A stretch of 64,000 nt of DNA from Lineus longissimus (lineage: Eukaryota > Nemertea > Pilidiophora > Heteronemertea > Lineidae). Position 1 is the stretch's first letter; each line of letters begins with the position of its first letter. The stretch covers positions 13,766,109-13,830,108 of the forward strand of contig NC_088325.1 of NCBI RefSeq assembly GCF_910592395.1. The letters run 5' to 3'. Below are positions 1-10,200 of this stretch, piece by piece. The notes beneath the pieces were generated by a model, which worked only from the letters and a program-made list of their open reading frames with translations, did not search any database and had not been told where the DNA came from. The position numbers were made by a program, and so were the translations under genes.

Positions 1-3000
1 GCTGCTACCCTCTAACAAGTGAGTATAAACTGTTAACGGTTGCATTGTTCAATTATTCTTGAAGACCTTTGAATCGAGCACAGATTGGCCGAAGTTTGAA
101 TTTGACAGGTGCCGTTTTCTATGGCGCTTTTATGGTATTCATTTTCTGACTTCAGGGTCTCCTATGTCTCACCGAACACACCCACGACGCCCAGCACTCC
201 TCTCAGTAAGCATGGCGATGGAGTCGCACCAACATACATCAGCTACATTGCAAACGTACAGCCAGGTTTGTATTTCTTAAAGATTCCAATCCCGGTTGAA
301 AAATAATCTCCATTATACTGATCTGCTCACCGAATATAGTGAGTACACACAAAGAACTGGCAAATGGTCTTGACAACCGGATCTAATATTTGATTGGACA
401 CTTTATTTCAGTGGGAGGCCAATCTCCCCAGCACGTCATCCTCCAGCCGCAGCCCGTTCGATCCCCGGCACCCTCCACCCCTCTGACGCCATCTGCTCCG
501 GCCAACATCTCTCAAGTGTCCCCAGGCTCCGGTCAAACCATCAAATACACACACAATGTCCACAGTCCACCACAGAGTCACAGTCCTGCAATTTATCAAG
601 GTAAGTGTGGTCGGATCAACTGATGAGCTTTTTGGGGCCGTGAACGGGGATTGTAAACCTGTTCCGTATCTGTTGCAAATTGTATTGGCATTTGTCTGTT
701 AGTTGAGAAGCTCTGAATTATAGAACACTTTTTGATAGTATGAATTTTAGGTAGATGATGCATGTATGTGTTATAGTAGTTCCTCAAGTTGCTTAATTTC
801 GGTAACCGTCATGTTGGTGCATTTCTCTTCAGGTGGGATGAATATCAAGGGAGATATCGGCTACGTAACGAGTACAGCCTCCCAGCCCAAGCCGCTGCGC
901 GTGAAAGCATCCGTAGCTAATATTCCTGTTGCCACGGAGTCACTGCAGGCAGTAGCTCCTAGCAACAAAGCTCCAGTGACTCAGACAACTGGTAGTCTGC
1001 GGCATGAGGTGATGGAGCAGCATCCGCACACGCCGGATCACAGCAGTAGGAGATACTTCTGTAAGTATACATTCATACATTCAGGCATGCCGATTTACCA
1101 TGTTTGTTGATTTGGCCAAGGCACCTCTCCTTCAGTAGTCAAAGGAGGGAAGATTGCACATGTATGTTTTGTTGAACTAGGTGTATGTATGAGTATTCAA
1201 GTTACACCCCCTTGCAATGATCAGGTGAGACTGCAAAATAACAAATGTCAGTGGGAAACTGACAACTAGATTTTCAATTTGGAGAGGAATTTTATGATCG
1301 ACATTAATTTTCACTTCATCTTGCCTCCTCTTGCAGTTCCCTCCCTGAGTGATATGAACGTCCCAAGTCCCATCAGCGATCGCCCTGTTGAACCCTCAGA
1401 CAGCCAAAACAATGAAGGAAAACCCCAGCGAGCCTGCAAGGGCAAACGTTACAAAGAAATCGTGGCCGAGAGTGGGTTAAAGGCGTTGAAAAGGGAGCGC
1501 AAAGTCGTACATAAATCGTCCAGTAACGATTCGAGTGATGACAAGGTGTCTATCCCTCCTCCGTCACCAACGCGGCTTCAGCCTCCATCACCCATGCAGC
1601 CTCCCGCTGCCCCGCCTCCGGTCAGAGATCCATCGCCAGATAATCGTCGGGAATCTCAGTCCAGTTCACAGATGTCAGTGCCGTCGGTAAGCTAAATCAC
1701 TATCAAGGTCTGATTTCGCAATTTTAATGATTTAAAAATCTGCTATCCCATTGTGTGTGAATCCAGAGTGAGTAGTTTCCTTTCACATATTGTCAACAGT
1801 TTTCGTTTTCATTTCAGTCAAATGGCAATGGGCATCCAAAACAGAAGCCAATACCTCCCCCGATCCAGTTACCACCACCAGGGGGCATTCCAACCATCAG
1901 TATCTCAAGCAGTCCGCTCATTCCCCACAGCCCTCTCGTACCTAATAGCCCACTGCTGAGTCCACGGCGAGCATTCCTCAAACGCAATATCGACGATGGC
2001 ATGGAAAAGTAAGTTATTGAAATTCACTGAAAACCGCTTGCATGGCCTTGATTCCTTGATGGGAGAGTCCTCAGAAGTTGTTTTGTTCTTGACTGATTTT
2101 AACTTTTGTCGTTTCCAGAGTTCTAGAGGATGTCGACTTCGAGCGCCAATTTGGAGAACTGCCCCAATTCATACCTGACAACTCTGAGAGTGGGACGCCA
2201 CTGCCACAAAGTCCAAGAGTATTGCTGGGGACGTACAAGAAGAAAAGAAAAAATGGTAGGCTCTAACTTTGAGTCATTTCTAGCTAAGAGTAATGTTCAA
2301 TGTTCTGTTCTTAAACGTAATGTTCAATGTTCTGTTCTTAAACGTAATGTTCAAATTTATATCTTGATTCTTGTTGATATCTTCAGAAGATGGAGAGGAA
2401 CTGTCCATGTCGCCAAGGGTTCCTAAAGTGCGGCGAATGTCAAACAGTTCTGAATGCGGCACACCGAAGACGCCGAAAAGTGGACGATTTGAGGACACGA
2501 AGTTCTTCGGCAGTAATTTTAATTTGGATGCATTGGCGGAGGCTGCTTCTCTTCAGAGACAAGGTATGTATATCAAATTTGGTTCTTTTATAAATAGAAA
2601 ACGAACGCATTTGTATTGGGGACCTAATAGCTTGTTGGGTGGCATAGCCTGGATTTCTGGAGGTTCGGTTGTTTTGTCTGGGAGGGGTCTCGATTCAAAT
2701 CCTGAAAAATTCAGTGTTACGAAGATGGGGCAATGTCGGGCAAAATCTTGTAACTTATTGTGTGTCATCTCGTTTCTCTTTTTAGGTCTGTTGGCTGATT
2801 TCAGTGACTGTGATCTTGGTTCGCCCCGCACACCTAAAACACCGAGCTCTCCTGGGTCGTACTCGTCTCTGCGGCGGACCCTGGACCAGCGACGCACGTT
2901 GGTCATGCAAATGTTTGAGGAGCATGGATTTTTCCCTTCGTGTAAGTCTTAGCCTTTGTAGTTTGCAACAACTATTGCAATTATGTGTCACCACAGAGGT

Positions 3001-3615
3001 ACTTGGGGTTGTCAAGGCTAAAAGCCTTTCCTTTCTGCTAGAACTGGGATGGATGGTAGGTACAGCATCTTGGACCTGTACATCACTGTGATTTTGCCTA
3101 AGAAAATCAATATTTAAACTGGTAAATTCTGCTGAAATCTTCCTCTTTCACTGGTGAATCTACTTAGGTTGCTTTATCCTACGTGTGTATAAACCTGGAA
3201 AGTAGAATTGTTCAGTCTGTCTTTAACATAGCTCCGTCTTCTTCTTCCAGCCCAGGCAACTGCTGCCTTCCAGAATAAACATCATGACATCTTCCCAAGC
3301 AAGCTGTGCCTTCAGCTAAAAATACGCGAAGTCCGACAAAAATTGATGGCACAGACAACATTTAGTACGGACCCGGAGAATGCCCAAACAACGAATACCT
3401 TATCGGCTAGCAATTCTGGTGCGCCGAACCAGTCAATAGGTGTCACTGGAAGCCAGGTGACGCGGCCGTCTAATCCGAATATCGGGCTGGGGACGTCCCC
3501 GTTAGTTCAGGGGAATGCTGCACCAAGTTCTGCTGCTGGTCAGTCGCAGCAGGTTGATTTGAACTCGAACACAACGGGGGAGAAAGGACCGGTTATCTTC
3601 ATGGAGCATGAGTAA
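1..3615 (+). CDS. cic: Capicua transcriptional repressor, C-terminal exons (5' end outside window)
   Basis: Capicua is a nuclear HMG-box repressor downstream of receptor tyrosine kinase/ERK signalling; only its C-terminal 639 residues lie here. Ten exons join in one frame: 1-18, 156-265, 412-600, 833-1060, 1337-1686, 1818-2008, 2119-2255, 2387-2563, 2786-2941 and 3251-3615, each with AG/GT borders. The last two encode the diagnostic C1 region, including [37 protein letters not shown] and IREVRQKLM, which in this family acts with the HMG box in DNA binding. Upstream exons carry other Capicua-like pieces ([30 protein letters not shown]) in a Pro/Ser/Thr-rich background with many SP/TP sites. 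The HMG box is not in the window. The stop is TAA at 3613-3615. A 28-bp unit is tandemly repeated in the intron near 2290-2352. Identification is very secure; individual small exons are secure from frame continuity. Confidence 0.95.
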
Positions 3616-6600
3616 CTGTTGATGTGTGTGATGGCGCTGTGATAAACTGCAATAAGACTGGGCTTTAACGGATTGGCATCGCTGAGGCATGTTCATGAGA
3701 TAGACTTCTGGTGGAAAATGATCTGGACATTGTTTCTCGTTTGTTTGAAAGCTTGTTTAAGAGCTTTGAGCTGTATGGGTCGGACAATATCTTGTGGACA
3801 CATGAGAGAATTTCTCGGAGAGTTCCTTGAAGGCACCATCAAGAGTTTGGTTGTCAAACTACAGATGATCTCACAAGTGACCAGAATCGTGATAACATGG
3901 ACTGATAGCGTGTTAGTTGATGACCGTGTCGAGTGTCAGATAGAGTTTTGTACTTGTGATTGATAAGAAAAACAAAGGGAATTTCATTCTCCGCAAATTT
4001 CAGTATGAACGTCTATCTGAAACTCGTGTTTACTCAAGGATTGCAAAGATTAAGTCAGGGATAAAATATTTTTTAGATGAGGCCACTATTTTTTTATGTG
4101 CAGACTGATGCATAGAGCCTACCTAAGTAAGGATACCAGTATTTTTTCAAACGTGCTAAGCTGTGATGAATTCAAGTATGTCCCAGTTGCTCAATCAGCA
4201 TTAGAGACTAGACTACTAACACTAGTGTTAGTTTAAAAACTGAGCATTATCTCATGTAGTTAATGCTGCTACTGCTAATGAAATTAAGACTTGACGTTAC
4301 TGCTGTCACTGATTGAGCAACCTGGATTCCGATTGTGCGACCTGACCCAGATTGTTTATCAAATGTTTTTGACTGATTAAGTCATGTTAATGTGATGTAC
4401 AGGAATTGCATGCAAACGTGGAAATAACAATTGTTTCAATGAATATTTTGCAGCAACCTGTACATAAACTTCATACAGTGATCTTTGTGAGTCGGAATTC
4501 ATCTGATCAATTTTGTGTCAAATGAAAGATTCAGGATGCAAGTGTCTGGTCAGAAAGCCAATTAAGGTTATCTATACTCCGCACATAATCATTTAACATC
4601 CTTATGATAGTTACTGAAGGCATCCACCCCAGATTCTCTACCACTGGCAAATAAAGTAAGACCATTTATATTGGTACACCCTGTAGTTTATGTTTTCCAC
4701 CAATATAGAAGATTTTCAAACCTATTTGAGGTTCGGTGTATGACAATGGACGGGGTAATGAAGATATGAAATGGTTCGAGTTATGATTATAAGGACAATT
4801 GGAAATTTGGTTTTATATATGAAGATTGTGCTACATGTTTTATGAATGTTTTTTGATTTTCAAATATCATGTCAAAAGACGATAGTTTGAAATGACTGGT
4901 CTAATTGGGTCGCAAGTAAGGTATTCTTACTAATGAGGCCCACCCTAATATTAATATTGAGTGCCATTTGTCAGTGAAGTTAATATTTTAAGTTCGACTT
5001 AATCTTCATTGTTGTTTTGTTGATGAGTAAATTGATTGTGTCCTGGGCTGGGTTTTACCGGTATCCATCAACCTTACCACCCCATTCCATACATAAACTC
5101 ATCTTTTTAAAATGCATGAGAAGAGTCCATTCAGAAATGTGGGGGTGTTCCCATTCAATTTAGGAAAATACTCTCATAACCGCTGTGATGAGATGAAATT
5201 TTCGAATGCTTTTATGTTGTGTCGGTTATGTTTAGTTTATTCCCGTTGTCAGATAAATGATATCTAATTTGTTGTCAGTGCAGCTGACAAGTATCGCAGT
5301 GGCTACAATCTATGCCTGCCATTTCACATAAAGGACCCAGGTTGTCTTTTGCCAAACAAGGTTGGACTCCTTGTAAAGGTCGAGGTCCTGGTTTTAACTT
5401 ACCGGTACCCCTGTTATCAATGCCCTGTGTCTTGTTGACCCTGACCTTGTTTATCCTGGCCTACTGGCACACTGCAGACAGACTTCGTGTATGTATTCAG
5501 TTTGATTTAGTTGCAAATATAAATACATGTGATGTAGTCAGTTTGGTCTCTTTATTGACTGCTGTAAATAGACTTCAGTTCGGTCAGCTGAACAGTCAAC
5601 TCTACTAGAAGAATTAGCACGACCGAGAGGAAAGGTCACATGCTCTTGTGTCATTGTCTTTGCCTTCGCGGCATTGGAATATATTGCAGGTGTTTTGTTT
5701 TCATTGTAGGGGAAATAGACAGCAATTGGAGTAAGATCATAGCGGTGTTGATGGGCACAGAGTCAAATGTGTTGAAACAGCTGAAAACATCTCTCGAAGG
5801 AGGGGTACCTATAGTAAGAGAAACTGCCTTGTCTGTTCAGTTGGTGAAATATAGAGTGAATAGTCTCTCTAGCATGTCTGCTCTATTTACTCTACCATAC
5901 TCTATAGAGGACATGTATCCGTAAACATTTGTATCGTTTCTTACATGTACATTATGTATCTGTTCATCATTATGACACTTTTCTATTTCTGTTTTGTGGG
6001 TGTGTTTCGTCATTCTACTCAAGATCTAAGTATTTACTTATTGCTGTTGTTTTGAGAAGTCTTTGAAAAACTTTGTTGTAGTTGAAGGGCTGGTGTTTGT
6101 CACTCTGGGTGGATGTAAATTTGGTGTTTAAATAAACTGGCACCAAGGGTTTAGTGAGTATCTTCTGTGCTAAATCCCTTATATTGTTGACACCAACTTT
6201 AAAATCACCCTGGGAACTTTGGATATTTCTGATTTGAAAGAAAGATATTGTTAACAAACCTGAATAATATTCTCCAAGCATGAACAAGGGTTAATGAATG
6301 CTTGAAACCGTAGCTTTACCTTGACTTTGGGCATTCCAAATAGAGTTGTGCTCAGGAAGTAGACGTAGCTACAATATTCGAGATATTTGATATGTCTGGT
6401 TGCCATGGTGTAAGTCGGTTTCCATGGTATTGTTTGGTTACCAAGGCAACTGAGGAGTAGTCTGGTATAGTGTTGCTATGGTGACCTTTCCTCCACTTAG
6501 AATATTTGACCAACTTGTATATATGCAAATGTAAAATATCCTGGTCTTTGCATTTTATGTGTTCATATGATCCATATGAATATGATTAAAAAATATTTAT

Positions 6601-6779
6601 TAAAAAATATATCTGGTTCCTTTGCTATTCTGTAAGATCCTACCAATTGATTCTCATCCAGGTAGCCATCTGATGTGTGGTGGAATAATGCATTACCTGA
6701 TACACAAGGAGAACCTCTCTACCTTGGACTGGATGAGTGTATGACCATGTGCACAGTCGACTGTTATATGGGAGTATAT
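3616..6779 (+). other. Probable long capicua 3' UTR and spacer
   Basis: I see no convincing coding exon here. AT-rich sequence with several AATAAA words on the plus strand (near 4650 and 6131) suggests alternative 3' ends of the capicua transcript. The short open frames present (for example around 5312-5608 and 5640-5924) have no recognisable domain, no splice context and low-complexity composition. Confidence 0.5.
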
Positions 6780-6977
6780 GTGACTCGCTCTACCAAAACT
6801 AGGCGCTTGTCGCATCTGAACTTGACAGGTTGATACGGATTTGTTGTTCATTTCCCTATTGTAGACCTTTTGTGAAATGTGACACAAAAGGTCTACAATA
6901 GGGAAATGAACAACAAATCCGTATCAACCTGTCAAGTTCAGATGCGACAAGCGCCCAGTTTTGGTAGAGCGGGTCAC
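6780..6977. repeat. Near-perfect inverted repeat (about 95-bp arms, 8-bp loop)
   Basis: The arm at 6780-6874 is repeated in reverse complement at 6883-6977, with only about 8 bases between. The arms contain CGCTTGTCGCATCTGAAC and its complement. Only scattered mismatches are visible. A transcript on either strand would fold into a long hairpin. Confidence 0.9.
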
Positions 6978-7714
6978 ATGTACACCTTTCCAGAATTGGG
7001 GCGCTGAGTGTCTAAAATAGTGATGTCATAAGGGGAAACTAGGCCTTATAGTGGAGGGACAAAGGAGATAGTCATGGTTGACCAACACACTTGAATGCCT
7101 TTAATGACGGACAAGGGGGAAAAAGTTAGTTCCAATGCAAGCCATCAATTACGGGAAGCATGTATACCCTAAGTATATACTTGTCTAAGTCCCCAGTTGA
7201 TTGCAACAGTACTCTGCCGTGTTATTCTCTGCTTTCTGAGGTGGCATTTCGTATGTGTCTCTGTCAATATAGGTGACTTCTCATTCCTACACTCCGAGCT
7301 ATAGGCCTACCAGACATTCTCGTCATGTGAATAGTTGTGACAGACTGATCTGAGAAGTCCTCCGATATCCTGAACACGGTGCCAGGCTGTTAATTCACCA
7401 CCTTTCACCAAGTTGATGTCTTGCAGTGTATCTTCAAACTGAATAGTTCCAACAATTACACAACTGAGATGGTCTCTGTCACTACAGTGATGAAATTAAG
7501 CCTCTAACCCCAAGGTGTCCTCCATCAGTTGACCTTTCAGGAAAATAACGTCAGACCACTTCTTCCGTGTTACAGTTATAGTCCCAAGTCTTCGACAACC
7601 TGCAAGATGTGCATGAATCCTCGGTCAAAGTCACTGCTGTAGCCCTTTTTCCATCCCAACCATTTCAGTCTACTCACATATCACAAGCAAAAAGCAAAAG
7701 AGTCACTAATTCAT
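6978..7714. other. Intergenic spacer
   Basis: Unique-looking sequence between the hairpin and the 3' end of the minus-strand palmitoyltransferase transcript. I see no gene, RNA or repeat in it. Confidence 0.5.
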
Positions 7715-9123
7715 TTCAATACCTTTATTGTTAAAAAAACATATAAATAGCAAGACAGACGATAAAAACACCTTATGATAATTGTATTATCCAAACAAAT
7801 TGTCACAGATTTAAGTTTATTCAATCGAATTACATTTTTTCTGTGTATCTGTAGAGCAATCGTGATATTGACCGAACATCTGGACACCTTGACATAATCA
7901 ATGTGGTCAGACTGGCATTGCTGTACATGAAATACCTAGCTTGATTACCATTGTAGCTAGAGGCATCAAACAAATACAATAGCATAAAGTACAGTTGCCA
8001 GTCTCAAAATACAAACTTCTTACGCTAGAACAAAGGCATGTCAAAGCTATTTTTAAAATCTGTACACCCACCTAATATGTATTGTAAACAATGCATCTAA
8101 ATCGTTTCTCAATCCTAGATTACACAATAGCATTTAGAGAGCTAACAATAGTAGAATGTGTTACTGTACATGATTATGCAAGAACAAACTCAAATACGTA
8201 TTTACCCTTCAATGCCAGGATGAATTTCACCAAATTGAAAATGTGAAATCAACTTCACCCCACTCATGGGGAAGCTCTCACCGAGTACTTTCGAGTACCA
8301 ATGAGACATGGTTTCAATAATATATCCGATTTTCAGACATTTTCTATCTTGAGCAAAATCCCAACCGGCAGTGAACGGGTTTATGTCATAACAAAACACA
8401 ATGCTTAAAAGAATATTACTGTATTTCAAAAACATGTATCATTTTAGAGAGCTGTTTGAACCAGGGGTCAAGAGAGCATCACCCAACATTCCAGGAGAAC
8501 CAGTCTCCTGTGAGAACTACAGACCTCATCCTTGTGGACAAACCTAACTTCAACCACATGCAATGTGAAGCTACAAGCAAAATATCACAAAGAAAGCCCC
8601 ACTTTACCTGTGAATTCTATCGAGAACTAATGCCAACAGCATAAAAGCACACGCACTGAACATACATTCAGTAGAGCATTTGCTAACAAAACGATAACCG
8701 ACAGCACGTATTAATCCATACTTGCTGATAGAGATGTCTTCCAAAACAAAAACAGAAAATATTCAATCGACTTCAAAATTTCATGATATCACCATGAAAG
8801 ATCTGCCAGTATAAGTATTTGAATCTATAGGGTACATGTACTTGTATGAACATTCACACGACAATCCTGAGCAGGGTTGAATGCTCACTTCTCGGGCTCT
8901 GCACACAAACCCCTGTGACATTTCCCCTCATTGGCTGTAATACAGGATGCTCTCAAACAGGTCAATCTCAAAATATTGCACTCTACAATATTACATGTAT
9001 CAATGACATGAATAGCAATCTTTTCATCAGACATGTCGGAGGCTAAGGAAATTGGTCACCAGGAAGTACTACATACATCCTTTCACAAATAAATCGTGTT
9101 CATAAGGCTTGAGGTAAAAAGTA
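7715..9123 (-). other. 3' UTR of the palmitoyltransferase gene
   Basis: This lies between the end of the long open frame at 9124 and a minus-strand AATAAA at 7729-7724, which is followed downstream by an A-poor stretch. No coding potential is recognisable. The extent of the UTR is inferred from that signal. Confidence 0.5.
7724..7729 (-). terminator. Polyadenylation signal AATAAA (minus strand)
   Basis: The first canonical hexamer on the minus strand downstream of the palmitoyltransferase open frame; a plausible 3' end of that transcript. Confidence 0.5.
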
Positions 9124-10200
9124 TCATTTGGACAAAAAAACGCTGTCCTTGTTTACATAAGAGTCAGAAATATCTAGTACAGTAGAGCTTTCGTGCAGTT
9201 CTACACTCTGACTGAGTGCCTCCAAATATGACAAGTCTGGTGACAGTTTGACTTGTCGGAAGTCTGATACAGCGTTACTTTGGTTCAGTGCTAGTACTGG
9301 CCCAGCACCTTCTAAACTGGGTGCACTGTTGTGTAGTTCAACAGCCGGACTAGTACATTCCATGATACTAGGTGCACTGTTGTGCAGTGCTAGTACTGGC
9401 TCAGCATATCCTATACTAGGCGCACTGTTGTGTAGTGCAACAGCTGGACTAGTACCTCCCATACTAGGTGCACTGTTGTGTAGTGCAACAGCTGGACTAG
9501 TACCTCCCATACTAGGTGCACTGTTGTGTAGTTCAACAGCTAGACTAGTACCTCCTGTACTAGGTGCACTGTTGTGTAGTGCAACAGCTGGACTAGTATG
9601 TGATATACTAGGGGCACTGTTGAGCATTCCTAGAGCTGGGCCTGCACCTACCAAGCTAGGTGCACCGTGTTGCAATTCTAAAACTGGCCCTGCATCGCTA
9701 AAGTGCAGTGGGTGATGATCTGAGAGAGGAACCTGAGAGGTACTACTGCTGCATGCAAAGTTTCCAACAGGGTCCGCCGTATCTGGTCCAGTCATATGAG
9801 AGGATAGTTTCAGAACCTTTTCATGATTACTTCCATGTGCAATGGAGTCCATTACTGTAGTATTATTAAAATGTTTATCAGAAACATTCCGGTGTGACTT
9901 TAACTCATGACTGGGGCCCACACGTCTATCATTTCTTGACTCCCTAGCAGCATATCTATCCTCCTTTCCTGAATGACTTCCAACAATTTGCTGCAGTGCT
10001 CCACCTTTGCTTTTGAAGCTTGCATTGTATGTCCTTCCATAGTTTTCCTCCTCAAATCGTGCAGCACATTGGTGCAGCTCTTGACCATGCATTTCATGGT
10101 CATCGAATCCAGCCATGCTGGCGTTAACCTCCCTCACAGTCACATGTGCCCAGTCTGAATCAGACCTATGTAATATAGACACGCCCACATCTGGCTTGGG
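9124..10200 (-). CDS. In-frame C-terminal extension after the palmitoyltransferase UGA, with 16-residue repeats
   Basis: The frame of the palmitoyltransferase stays open for about 358 codons after its UGA (10203-10201), to a second stop at 9126-9124. It has no ATG near its start, so it is not an independent ORF in the usual sense. Two routes could translate it: stop-codon readthrough (context UGA C), or an alternative acceptor whose AG is at 10192-10191, joining the donor after 10679 to 10190 and keeping frame while skipping the UGA. The first 150 codons are polar, rich in His, Ser, Asn and charged residues. From about 9705 to 9270, eight or nine repeats of a 16-residue unit (core LHNSAPS..GTSPAV, 48 bp) follow. 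No known domain is seen. The opposite strand is also open across the repeat, which is expected from the repeat itself. Expression is not shown by the sequence. Confidence 0.5.
   Translation of the reverse strand, partial: PKPDVGVSILHRSDSDWAHVTVREVNASMAGFDDHEMHGQELHQCAARFEEENYGRTYNASFKSKGGALQQIVGSHSGKEDRYAARESRNDRRVGPSHELKSHRNVSDKHFNNTTVMDSIAHGSNHEKVLKLSSHMTGPDTADPVGNFACSSSTSQVPLSDHHPLHFSDAGPVLELQHGAPSLVGAGPALGMLNSAPSISHTSPAVALHNSAPSTGGTSLAVELHNSAPSMGGTSPAVALHNSAPSMGGTSPAVALHNSAPSIGYAEPVLALHNSAPSIMECTSPAVELHNSAPSLEGAGPVLALNQSNAVSDFRQVKLSPDLSYLEALSQSVELHESSTVLDISDSYVNKDSVFLSK
9270..9705 (-). repeat. 48-bp coding tandem repeat, 8-9 units
   Basis: Units of 48 bp (one of 51 bp) encode variants of LHNSAPS plus GGTSPAV. 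Length in multiples of three and mostly third-position or conservative changes between units suggest the frame has been kept. Confidence 0.85.

Noticed and set aside
9248-9715. 155-codon plus-strand frame antisense to the palmitoyltransferase extension
   Set aside because: It is the mirror of the 48-bp repeat; the minus frame extends far beyond the repeat and is in frame with a real gene, whereas this one does not.
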